DNA of 64,000 bases, taken from NCBI RefSeq assembly GCF_033807715.1, contig NC_084591.1:44902368-44966367 (forward strand). The letters are read 5' to 3'. The DNA is from Cololabis saira (taxonomy: Eukaryota; Chordata; Actinopteri; Beloniformes; Belonidae). The notes below the pieces were generated by a model. The model was given only the letters and a program-made list of their open reading frames with translations. It was not told where the DNA came from and did no database searches. This document shows positions 22,473 through 33,049 of the stretch, one piece after another. Each line of letters opens with the position of its first letter. Within the stretch, counting starts at the first letter, position 1. A program made the position numbers and the translations under genes.

Positions 22473-22604
22473 GATGGAGTTAATATAAGGATAATATGGT
22501 GTAAATAAGTATATTTATATAAATATCTATATGAGCATGTGTGTACAAATATATAGAAATATTCAACTATGTGTATGTATGTATAGGTAAGTGTGTGAGT
22601 ATAA

Positions 22605-23395
22605 TTACTAGGGATGCCCCGATACAATTTTTTTCACACCGAGTACGAGTATTTTAATTTGTGTACTCGCCGATACCGAGTACTGATCCGATACTCCTAC
22701 CACAAAAATAACTAGGCTTAAAATGCAATGAAAAATGCAATGAATTAGAGGACAGGTTTTATTTGCAACAGATAAATTCAATAAAAATAAATAAAATGAG
22801 TAGAATAACTATTTTACACAAAAAATAATCTTTCTGTGTAAATAAAAAGTCTCCACACTGGCACTGTCTTCACATTTAAGAAAATATCAAACATATAACA
22901 TATCAATGAAACATATCGCGGCTCGAGTGCGTCGAGAAGACGGTGAAATCCTTCGTCTTCTCCAACTTCAGTGTCTGCTCATCCAGCGTTAGATAACGGG
23001 TTAGATCCTTCGTTATTCTAACGGCCCGTCGGTCGTCTCCTGCCATTGTCCGTCTCTTTCGCAGAACCTGAGCTAATGTTGGCTGTTGTGTTCTTGCAGT
23101 AGCATTAGCAAACTCTGTATACTCGGCTTTATGATGCGTTTTGAGATGTTTTATCAAGTTGTTGGTATTAAACCACGTATTCTCCTTTCCTCCTCTTGAC
23201 ACCTTAGCAGCACGTAGCTTGCAGTCTGCCTTGCTTCTGTCGTCGTCCCTTATTTTGAAACATGTCCACACTGCTGACGTCCCGCTGGCATTAATTGTCG
23301 CTATCTTGCCTGAAAGGGCGCTGCCAGTCTCACTCATGGGTTTCACTCTCTTCTCATCACCACACTGACTGCAGCTCAACATCTCCCCCTAGAGT
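22605..23395 (-). pseudogene. hAT transposase N-terminal fragment with BED zinc finger
   Basis: The ORF at 22903-23382 contains a BED-type finger: SAVWTCFKIRDDDRSKADCK then FNTNNLIKHLKTHHKAEY (C...C...H...H), followed by TLAQVLRKRR and an ITKDLTRYLTLDEQ segment. It ends after about 159 residues, without the hAT catalytic domain. Next to it (22605-22720) lies sequence typical of hAT element ends (gggatgccccgatacaattt, gagtacgagtatttta, ccgataccgagtactgatcc). Probably an internally deleted hAT copy. Start codon uncertain. Confidence 0.65.
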
Positions 23396-23413
23396 CACTA
23401 ATCAGTACCTACA

Positions 23414-24216
23414 CAACCTGATCTCACAAAAATCTGTGAAATGCCCACGACCTCTCACCACTATTTTCCGTGGTACCAACACGGAAAGTGGTATAATTCC
23501 GTGTGAGCACCACGGATATTGTACCATGCAAAGTCAATGGGATCCGTGGTCGTGATATATACACGGATTATGACATTATTATTATTTATATATTATTCTT
23601 TGTCATAGTGGCTAAATTATGAGTTTTTGTCGCGCAAGGTACTGTTTGTTACTGTCAGTTTGTAAAAGCATGTTTTTAACGCTGTTTTAGCAGTGTTTTA
23701 TTGAGGTTTTAATGGGAGCACCACGGATATAGTACTATGCGAAGTCAATGGGATCCGTCACCCGATTTGACTGCTGTCATACCATTGAATGAAGGACAAA
23801 AGGATAACAATCATCCCATAGATATGGGCCAGTAGGGCCCTACTCTACCTACTAGTAGGCGCAGGAGGCTGTTATCGCCCCTTTCTATGGCTAACCCCAT
23901 GTTATTAATGCTTGCTATGGAGCTCACACCTCATTATCGCCCCTTTCTATGGCTAACCCCATATTATTAATGCTCAGTAGGCACAGAAGTTTTGTGATGA
24001 AGCTCACACCTCACCTCCCTTTTTCATGTATTTAGCTAGAATTTTAAAAACTGAAAAATAGAATTCAACGTAAAATGCCGGATCTTGTCCATTAAAAACA
24101 ATACTTTTTGGAACATAGTGTAACGACCACAGATAAGATAAGGCCTTGCCTGCCTGGGCAACACATCAGCATTTGGCCGACTGGTTAGTGCAGTTGACTG
24201 TGGTCTGGGAGACTGG
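23414..24216. mobile_element. Truncated copy of the CAACCTGATCTCAC hAT-like family carrying the Gypsy-free empty site
   Basis: Starts CAACCTGATCTCACAAAAAT at 23414. The rest matches, in inverse orientation, the element at 45276-50780 with its Gypsy insertion removed. At 24120-24124 it has a single GTAAC where the other copy holds the Gypsy element between two copies of GTTAC. Similarity stops near 24216 (ggtctgg) and the other terminus is missing. No coding content. Confidence 0.8.
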
Positions 24217-24245
24217 GGTTCGAGACACGCTCTGGGCACGACTTG
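24168..24245 (+). repeat. tRNA-like sequence (tRNA-derived repeat)
   Basis: Contains an A-box-like tggttagtgcagttg and, 25-35 bases on, a B-box-like ggttcgagac in tRNA-like spacing (gccgactggttagtgc ... gactggggttcgagac). The cloverleaf is imperfect and I cannot assign an anticodon. It is more likely a tRNA-derived repeat or pseudogene than a tRNA gene. Confidence 0.4.
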
Positions 24246-24446
24246 TTCGCCACAGTATTTTCCTCATTGTGTTATGGTTTTCTTTTAATATCTTTAACAT
24301 TTCTAAACACAAAAACACGAAAGTGTCCTTGATAATTCAATAATACAATAGGTTCATGTTAAGGACATCCGTTTTAATTAGTTCTCCTTCGATTATGACA
24401 TGTTATCAATGCTCAGTAGGCACAGGAGGTTTGTTATGTATTGTTA

Positions 24447-25220
24447 TAGGTTTGCCTATGAGGCCTATTTCATGTCTATTTTTGCACAGTTCACTAACAC
24501 TTTGAGCTAGGAGGCTGAAATTCTAGACTCTGTATCAGGAGGTGACTCTCATCCACTGTGCCGAGTTTCAGATCTGTGTGACCTTCGGAAGTGTCAAAGG
24601 TCACCTCGTGTGTTGCTTTTCGGGCCTGCGCGGCCTATTTCGTGTCTTTTTTTGCATAGTTCACTAACGCTTTGAGCTAGAAGGCTGAAATTCCAGACTA
24701 TGTATCAGGAGGTGACTCTCATCCGCTGTGCCGAGGTCCAGACCCGTGCGAACTTCGGAAGTGCCAAAGGTCACCGTGCGTGGTGCCTTTTTCGGGCCTT
24801 TTTTGTGTGTTTTTTGAATAATTTACTAACGCTTTGAGCTGGGAGGCTGATTTTTGACTATGTTGCAATGCAGAAGGCCCTTTGCTAGGATCTTTTGGTC
24901 CCGTGGCTGTATGACTTCCACAGAGCTAGTTGGCGTTGCAGAGGGTTCAAAGAGTTGAGACTTGGCAAGCCCAATTTAGGCCCCATATGGAGGCCACAGG
25001 TCAAGTTTTACTTGGTTTGGTCAAATGTTGTGGCAACGGCGTCCGTTCAAATGTTGGAAAAGGTGAAGTTTCAAAACCCCGTCCATCAAAAAGTACAGGT
25101 CCGATCTGCACCAAACTAACGTCTGTCTGTTCAGGGGATGCCCCCAAACAACATATAAAACATTCAGACTCCTAGCTAAAAGCGTTAGTGAACTATGCAA
25201 AAAAAGTCACAAAATAGGCC
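24447..25220. repeat. Interspersed repeat with internal duplication and inverted ends
   Basis: Left end ggcctatttcatgtctattt ... cactaacactttgagctagg recurs inverted at 25170-25220. Two direct copies of about 150 bp (24460-24605 and 24640-24775) contain caggaggtgactctcatcc and a partial third follows. Non-coding. Class unknown. Confidence 0.6.
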
Positions 25221-25935
25221 CTGTTCCATTAGTCAGGAACCTATACGTTTCTAAACCCTCTAAACCAGCCAGGATGTTTTGGAGGAAACACTGTTGCAGA
25301 AGTCATATAAGTCAGAATTTTTTATATGTTATATGTTTTATATGTTTATATATGTCCTCATTAGTTTATAATCAAGGTCTGCACAGCTTTGTACAGACCT
25401 TGAGTCAACACTATTGGCCAGACGCAGAAGCTGGTGTCAATTGGAATCAAGTGTGCCGATGCAAGGAGACATCTAAACCATGCAGGATGGTGTGCCTCAA
25501 GGACCAGAGTTGGGAAACACTGTTTTAGAAATATCCTTGCACCAACACACCAGCTTCTAATTAACAGTCCTCATTGACTTGTCATCAAGGTCTGCACAAC
25601 TCTGTTGATGACGCAGCCACTTGTATCACGGTGTTGCTGAAGCAGAGCAGCATCTATGCAGGACAATGTGCCTCGAGGACCAGTGGTGGGAAACACTGAT
25701 TAACAGATATTTGATGCTTGAACAGTTTATGTTTGACTCAAAGCTGAAAACTAACTTGGATTTTGGCACAGCAATAAAATCGATAAGTGAGTTTTAGTTT
25801 TTAATTCAGTCCAGTCTTCATTGCCATAAATTCAAGATCAGAGATATAAGTAGATACATGAGACAGAAGAGAGAGTAGCTGAACACCCATGACCTTTACT
25901 TGTTCTTAAATCTTTGAATGATCTAATATAGTGCA

Positions 25936-25974
25936 GGTTTTTGTACAGCTGCTCAGTCAGTTTGAGTCACTGTG
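25936..25974 (-). promoter_or_regulatory. VH7 recombination signal (heptamer, 23-bp spacer, consensus nonamer)
   Basis: Minus strand: CACAGTG (25968-25974), 23-bp spacer, ACAAAAACC (25936-25944). Nearly identical to VH3, including the spacer. Confidence 0.93.
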
Positions 25975-26417
25975 GGTCACGAGCGCAATAATAAACAGCA
26001 GAGTCTTCAGTCTTCAGACTGTTCATCTGCAGATACACCTGCTGTCTGTTGTTGTCTCTGGAGATGGTGAACCGGCCTTGAAATGACTGAGAGTAGTAAA
26101 TCGGATTGTTCCTGTCATACATGTATGCAATCCACTCCAGTCGTTGTCCAGGAGCCTGTCTGATCCAGGCCATCCAGTAGCTGCTGAATGTGAATCCAGA
26201 GGCTGTACAGGTCAGTCTGTGTGAGTCTCCAGGTCTTTTAACCACTGATTCAGACTCTGTCAGAGTCTGACCATCAACACCTGAAAAACCAAGAAAGACA
26301 TACATAGCATGCATCACATTAGTTGCAAAAATTAAGTTTGTAAGATTAACATCAGTGAAAATCTTCACCTGAGCTGCAGATAGTTAAAAACAGCAGAACT
26401 GATCTATAATCCATCAT
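25975..26417 (-). CDS. Immunoglobulin heavy variable segment VH7
   Basis: Germline VH of the VH1/VH3 family and the VH nearest to the C-delta end. Leader exon 26369-26417 (49 bp, [17 protein letters not shown]). V exon 25975-26280 starts [12 protein letters not shown] and has [31 protein letters not shown]3 [19 protein letters not shown] and AVYYCARD. No stop or frameshift. It lies about 11 kb downstream of the delta membrane exons in the same orientation, so it belongs upstream of a different D-J-C unit. Confidence 0.94.
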
Positions 26418-26487
26418 GTTAACCTGAACGTCCTCAGTTCTCTGTCATCATCGCTGCAGTCACATAAGTACAGGTGGAAGTTTTCAC

Positions 26488-26495
26488 ATTTACAT
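26488..26495 (-). promoter_or_regulatory. Octamer-like promoter element of VH7 (ATGTAAAT)
   Basis: Minus-strand ATGTAAAT 71 bp upstream of the ATG, same position as in VH3. Confidence 0.6.
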
Positions 26496-26989
26496 TGACT
26501 CCTCCTCACAACAACAATCTGACAGTCTCATTTCATCAACAAGGTTGTTTGCATGTTTCATTTTATTTTGTAAAAGATAAACACATAAATAATCTATTTG
26601 CTCTCATGTCAGTATTTAGTGCTGTCTGATTCATGATAAATCAAGGAAAATAAATGTTCTATCATTTATTTAATGCATAATGTTTCTTTCAGACAAAGTT
26701 TAAATCAGATATACAAAGTGTCATACTTAATATATACTTAATATACTTAAATAAATGAATACAATAAATATGTGCACATATTTACTAGCTATTACTTAGA
26801 TGTCATGTTTAAAGGATCCTCAATAAGATGACCTGCTATTGATTGTGTTACACAAATAAATAACAATTAAGTCTTTACCTCCCTCTGGTGGTGAAAAAAA
26901 TTACATAAAGTTGTGGAAGTTCTGTTTATGTTCATATCCCCATAAAATGAACAGTTGAAATCAAGATAAAACAGTGAAATAACTATAAA

Positions 26990-28715
26990 ATATAGAAGGG
27001 TGATGGTCACCGCCCAGTGGATCATGTCGGTGCCCCCCCTGCAGCATAAGCCTATAGCAGCATATCTACCACCAAGCTATGTTTGAGACTAACTATTATA
27101 GTCTTGTTCTATAGCTGCAGCTATGACTTCTGACTCTAACACACTAGAGTTTACACTACCTAGAGGTTTACTAACACTAACTAGAGATTTACTAACATTA
27201 ACTAGAGGTTTACTAACACTAACTAGAGGTTTACTAACATTAACTAGAGGTTTATTAAACAATAACTAGAGGTTTACTAACACTAACTAGAGGTTTACTA
27301 ACACTAACTAGAGGTTTACTAAACACTAACTAGAGGTTTACTAACACTAACTAGAGGTTTACTAACAATTCAATTCAATTCAATTTTATTTATATAGCGT
27401 CTAATACAACAGAGTTGTCTCTAGACGCTTTACAGAGACCCATACCCAGAACATGACCCCCGAGCAGTTATTACATAAACAATGGCAGGTAAAAACTCCC
27501 CTAGTGGGAGAAAAACCTTAAGCCAAACAGTGGCAAGGAAAAACTCCCCTTTAGGAGGGAAGAAACCTTGAGCAGGACCAGGCTCATCAGGGGGGACCCT
27601 CCTGCCGAGGGCCAGACTGGTGGGTCAGGGACGGCAACAGCACAGCAGGCAGGTGGAAGCAGCAACGGGATGACCGGGGGTGGGGACCGCAGGCCAGCAC
27701 ACAGCTCCCGAAGCTCCGGCCCAATCAGCAAGTCCCAGGTTGGGGTGCAGGGTCAGGAAAAGACTTGTGCTCCGTAATGCAAGCTACAAGCCACCCACGG
27801 CCACCTGCAGGACAAAAGAGAGAAAAGGGAGGAGAAGGGGGGGCCAGCAACGGGATGACCAGGGGTGGGGACCGCAGGCCAGCACGCAGCTCCCGAAGCT
27901 CCGGCCCAATCATCAAGTCCCAGGTTGGGGTGCAGGGTCGGGGAAAGGTTGAGAAGGGGCAGGGCCAGGGAGAGGAGTCTTGAGGGACGAACATTCTCCC
28001 CCGCCCAAAAGGGGCCGTTACCCTGCCCCCCTCACTCCCACACTGCAGGTTCCGGTGTCCGGCAAAGGATGCTGCAACATGGACAAAAGAGAGAAAAGGG
28101 AGGATAAGGGGGGGCCAGCACAAGAAACCACAGGAGCGACTCTGACACACTAAAGTTTACACTACCTAGAGATTTACCAACACCAGCTAGAGGTTTACTA
28201 CATAACTATATGTTTACTAACACTAACTAGAGGTTTACTGACACTAACTAGATGTTTACTAACACTAACTAGAGGTTTACTAACACTAACTAGAGGTTTA
28301 CTAAATACTAACTAGAGGTTTACTGACACTAACTAGAGGTTCACTAACACTAACTAGAGGTTTACTAACATTGACTAGAGGTTTACTGACACTAACTAGA
28401 GGTTTACTAACACTAACTAGAGGTTTACTAACATTGACTAGAGGTTTACTAACACCAACTAGAGGTTTACTAAATACTAACTACAGGTTTACTAACACAA
28501 ACTAGAGGTTTACTAACACCAACTAGAGGTTTACTAACACTAACTAGAGGTTTACTAACACTAACTAGAGGTTTACTAACACTAACTAAAGGTTTACTAA
28601 CACCAACTAGAGGTTTACTAACACTAACTAGAGGTTTACTAACACTAACTAGAGGTTTACTGACACTAACTAGAGGTTTACTAACACTAACTATAGGCTT
28701 TACTAAACAGACAGG
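26990..28715 (-). repeat. L2-like LINE 3' ends with expanded 21-bp minisatellite
   Basis: Read on the minus strand, 28715-28690 matches the last codons of the LINE ORF at 63349-63669 (ctgtttagtaaagcctatag). It is followed by many copies of a roughly 21-bp unit (agaggtttactaacactaac plus one base) at 28695-28150. Then comes a GC-rich 3' UTR (28140-27400) ending in an ATTGAATTG-type tail at 27366. A second array (27366-27150) and the A-type 3' UTR seen at 63720-63900 (27140-26990) follow. It appears to be two LINE 3' ends, one inserted in or fused to the minisatellite of the other. The LYS/SER-rich ORFs here are repeat artefacts. Confidence 0.7.
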
Positions 28716-29350
28716 TCCATTACTGTCTGAAATTTGCTGTAACGTACAAGATACCTGCTTGTGCGTGCATGTGTGTTGTTTATGGTTAACTATGGTTACC
28801 ACACATTCTTGTGTCAGGTTTTAGTTTTGGTACAATGGGTGCACTCTTATCTGAGAATTTCACTGACTCAATCATTTTCTCCTTTAAGAGCCTCTCCGTT
28901 CTTGCTCTACTTTAGTTTCTACATTCATTTTCATAGCTGAAGGGACTGACCTTGACTTATTGAAGCAGGGTTTTGTATCCCAAACAGCATGATGTTGTTT
29001 TTTTTTTGCTGTGAAGCCTTGCAGCCTCCCTAGCTCCTTCTTACAGTAATCAGTGTTTCATGTCTTGCCAGCAACTTCCGCAAGGCATCATCTCCACCTT
29101 CTACCTTATACACAGGTTCCCAGTCAAGTGCATCTGTTTTAATCCAACCTCAACCCAGTAGACTCTGAACCTTTGACCACCACTACTGCCAGCATCTTAA
29201 CAATGTCTCTGTATTCCACTTTAACCTTGCCAGCTCCTCATACAGGATTCCTGTGGCCCCCATATGTCCTCACTCTGATCCTGCACTTGACACGTTTGTG
29301 TTCTGTCATCAAAGACATTTTCGAATGTTCTCATTGACATGATGGCCTGA
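28716..29350. other. Spacer without recognised gene
   Basis: No gene or clear repeat seen, apart from a T-run near 29000. Confidence 0.4.
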
Positions 29351-29600
29351 TTGCACCAAGTGTTTACTTTAAATGTTACAGTCTGTCCATTCATCATTAG
29401 CTCTTTTCTGTTAGTTATTCAAAGGGAAGAACCCAACTCATCATGTGTGTTGTACATTGTCACAGTACTAGCTCTCATGGTGCTTCTGATTAAACTTGCA
29501 GCGCTTGGTTTCATGGTTTGTCCCTCCACATCTGTTGCACCTTCTGGGGTCCTGCTGGGACTTTTTGCGACCGTCCTCTAACAACCTACACTGTTTTCTG
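29350..29600 (-). pseudogene. Retroelement zinc-knuckle fragment
   Basis: Minus-strand frame around 29480-29580 reads RKERNCRKQC ... RCNRCGGTNHETKRCK. This contains CNRCGGTNHETKRC, a CX2CX4HX4C zinc knuckle of Gag/Pol nucleocapsid type. No protease or RT motif follows and stops flank it. Probably a decayed LTR-retrotransposon fragment. Confidence 0.45.
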
Positions 29601-30230
29601 CAATTACGTTCCTTCCTGTTTGCACTGCTTCTATTGAAATTGATAAATCTACAAGCTTTTTAAATACAAACAAAAATTAAAATGACAACTGTTATTATGT
29701 ATCAGTGCCCAGTATAATCAAGGGGAGTTAAATCTTTTGCCAACAACCACACAAAAAATGCTACACCATAGTCAAGTAAGACTCACAATTGATACTTTCA
29801 CCTTCTTGTGGATGGAATATTGTGAACAAGGCCGTTACCGTAACAACCGACAGGGATTCCCGCTCATCCATCAGCTCCCCGTGGCGAGGTCCACGATGTT
29901 ACCCAAGTACCTATATTAGTACACTAGCGTGTCAAGTTCAGACCAGCGATACACTTTCTGTACTTTGACGGTCCATGGTGCAAATATACAGTATGTGTAA
30001 GTTCAAGTTACTTAACTACATAAATACACATTTATTGCTCATCGTAGTCGACCAGGAATCTTTTCTCGGCCAAAAAAGATGGGAAATATTGTAGAAGCTC
30101 CTCAGAAAACGTCAGTATGTTTTCTGTAACATCTGTCCGACATAGAGCATCTGCAAACCCTGTTGTTGTTTGTTTTTTTCTTACATTTCACGACTTCGGG
30201 TAGAATTATGAAATATAAAAATAAATAAAT

Positions 30231-30451
30231 ACATTGTGGCAGGATGAGGCTCGACTCCAGAAGTTAGTAAAACAAGACTTTATTCCCAGACAACGGAATC
30301 CAACTGACAACAGAAACTGACAGTTGACAACTAACAGCTGACAACTCAACAGAACACGCATTGCTAAGCAACCATAAAACGTCCCGTGACCACGCCCCCT
30401 TCCATACAGTCCTGATGGGTGGGAGGTCCATAATTGTGTCCGCCACAACAT
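30231..30451. mobile_element. Possible solo LTR (TG...CA, 4-bp flanking repeat ACAT)
   Basis: A 213-bp block, 30235-30447, begins TGTGGCAGGATGAGG, ends CCGCCACA (inverted TGTGGC/GCCACA termini) and is flanked by ACAT on both sides. It has no ORF. This is the structure expected of a solo LTR left by recombination. No internal region or second LTR is visible. Confidence 0.55.
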
Positions 30452-30777
30452 GTATTTAAATGAATACCCATATAAATGTATAAATAGATAAGTAAATTAA
30501 TATCCAATTAAATAAATGCAAATATAAATGTATAAATGCATAAATAAAGAAAAAGAATACATAAATAAATATCTTTTGGTCATGAAAAAAGCTAATTATA
30601 TGTTTTTACTTGTCTTTGTCTATTTATTTAAGCATTTATACATTTATATCTGTATTTATTTATTTTCCTGATGTACCGAGTCGTAACTGGAGTAAGAGGC
30701 GGAGAGTCGAAAGTAGGAGCGATCTTCTTTATTGCAAACATTTACAAATCAACTCGCTAACTAACTGTTCTTTTCTC

Positions 30778-31662
30778 TAACCCTGGATTCACACTGAAAG
30801 CGTCACGGGCGTCATAGGCATCTGGCTGCCATTCATTTTCTATGATAACGCGCGTCGAGAGGCGTCGGAGGCAGCGGAGGCAACAGAGGCGTCGGGAGCA
30901 GCACGTTGGAGGCGTCCAGAGCGTCAATTTGAAGTTGAAAAATCTCAACTTTATGCAAATGAGCAGCGGCGACGCCGAGGCAGCGTCCAATCACAGACCG
31001 GGATTCCCAAAGCAAGAAGCCTCAATGCAGATTGTACTTTCATGTTCACAAAAACGTACATTCAGTCACATGCACACATGAGCAGAGCTGTGCACTAACA
31101 AACTTATTTTATCAGGAATTAACATATTTCATCCAGTAAACTGACATTTTTGCTGATTTGACTGCTGTTTTTACCTGAACTGCTCATGTGAAACACGTAA
31201 CTGATGGTTGAGGAGCTGGATGGTCCCAACGATTTTATTTGCTACGTGGATCCAACGCAAAATAATTAATTGCTTATTAGTCACAAAACACGGTTTAAAC
31301 ATTATGACCAAATCCGCTCCGACCCGGTGTGTGAGTGTTCACCACAGACAGACTGCAGGTTCACCGAGACCAACGATTGGTTGATGTTGATCCAGGACCG
31401 ACCTTGGTAAAGAGCATCAAACTCACTCTTATCTATGCGGAAATAACGATAAAATATAAAGAAGGTTTCCCAAAGTGTGATCCATGGTGAAATAGGAAAC
31501 TGAAGATGTGCAGCTATATATAGATATGTGTAGACTATATGCAGGCCCCGCCCACTGCAGGCCCCGCCCACTTCAGGCGTCGACAGACTTTAGTATGAAT
31601 CTACCAAGCAGCGATACAGGTGTCAGGCGATTTTTGACACTTTCAGTGTGAATCCAGGGTAA
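30778..31662 (-). mobile_element. PIF/Harbinger element, internally deleted, 3-bp TSD TAA
   Basis: Inverted ends ccctggattcacactgaaag (from 30781) and its inverse ending aatccaggg at 31659, flanked by TAA on both sides (30778-30780, 31660-31662), the 3-bp target size of Harbinger. On the minus strand about 31470-31390 reads FYRYFRIDKSEFDALYQG, resembling the N-terminal part of Harbinger transposases. No DDE region remains. The interior is rich in gcgtcgg/ggcgtc motifs near the left end. Confidence 0.75.
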
Positions 31663-31689
31663 GAAGATATTCTATCCTTATGGCCAGCA

Positions 31690-32700
31690 GACACCCCTAA
31701 AGTGTCTCGGTTGCTTGGCAGGATAATGTCATAACATGAAAAGTTTATGTCACCAAAGGAAATGTGGAAGCACTTATGGGCAGAAAATCATGCTTTGCAT
31801 TAAAGATACTGACTCCTGGAGGAAATGTGAATGTACATGCAGTGGATCAGAAGGACAGATTCAGTCAACCAACTCAAGAATATGAGTCACTCTTTAACGA
31901 CTAGGACAGATAAAGGGTTACAGTTACAGAGTAACAGTCGATGAAAAAGTCCCACCTGTTGCTCCGAGTTTGAGGAGGGTCCCTTATCCACTGATTGAAG
32001 CTGTAAACCAGGAATTGGACAACATGCTTGATGATGGTATCAAGAAGGTTGAAGAAGTCAATGAAGTATCTGAGTGGATTTTCTAATATTCTATTCACAC
32101 CAAAGAAAAACACTAAAGAAGTGCGACTATGTGTGGATCTCAGAGAAGTAAACAAAGCTGTAATCCGAGAGAGACAATACAGTACCAACTGTGGACAGTA
32201 TACTGCAAGCTGTTCAGGGAGCTACAATATTTGCTAAACTGGATGCAAGAAAAGGATTCTGGCAAATAGAGTTGGCTCCAGAGTCAAAACACCTGACTAC
32301 CTTCATCACACACCAAGGGTGCTACCGTTTCAGAAAGGTTCCCTTTGGACTGTCGAGTGAAGCCTATCAGAAGGCTATGGACTCGATGCTGGCAGGGATG
32401 CCAGGTGTCGTTTGCTACATGGATGACGTGATAGTACACGCTGAAAACGAAGACGACCTGGAACAGAGACTGAGTGTTCCAGAAATTTAAGGACAGAGGT
32501 TTAACCCTGAACAAATGTGTTTTTGGCTTACAACAGATTGAGATGCTAGGGCATGTGATCTGAGCCGAAGGAATAAAGCCAGACCCTCAGAAAATAGAAG
32601 CAATTCGGAGTGCACCAAGACCAGATTATGTGCAGCAGCTGCCTCCTGTTCCTGGGCACATGTGGATTTCTGATGAAATTCATACAGATGCAACAATCCT
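31690..32700 (+). pseudogene. Ty3/Gypsy pol fragment (reverse transcriptase), decayed
   Basis: Plus-strand frames 32095-32155 ([14 protein letters not shown]) and 32191-32490 ([45 protein letters not shown]) give RT motifs including the YMDD catalytic box. Upstream frames near 31740-32000 look like the preceding pol spacer, with stops. Frameshifts lie near 32050, 32160 and 32490. It is a different Gypsy lineage from the intact element at 45.7-50.1 kb (YMDD rather than YLDD; diverged sequence). An inert fossil; no LTR seen next to it. Confidence 0.75.
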
Positions 32701-33049
32701 GAAAAATCCTGAATTCATTAGGATTGTTTTCTGGATATGATCACCATTTAAGATCAGGTGATGTGTTCCTACCACATTTCAATTATCTTTGCAGGATCTC
32801 TCAAAAGGAAAAACACGATTTTAAACATGTGCATTTGTATGAATCCACGTATGTACAATATACGTGTGTATAGAACATTACAAAAATGATCAAACTGATT
32901 AGTAAATCAGTTTTTAGCTGATTGAAGACATAAATGTGAAATAGTAATGTAACTGTTTTTTAAGACTATTTGATCAGGGGTCATGTTCACCACGGCTTTG
33001 CAGCTTCTTTCAGCAGCAATCTGCAAACTGAGGAGATCAACTGTAATAA

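Noticed and set aside
24168..24245. A functional tRNA gene
   Set aside because: A- and B-box-like motifs present, but no convincing cloverleaf or anticodon; lies within or beside a repeat, so listed only as tRNA-like.
28470..28802. Minus ORF with repeated SVSKPLV
   Set aside because: Product of the 21-bp minisatellite (7 residues per unit), not a protein gene.
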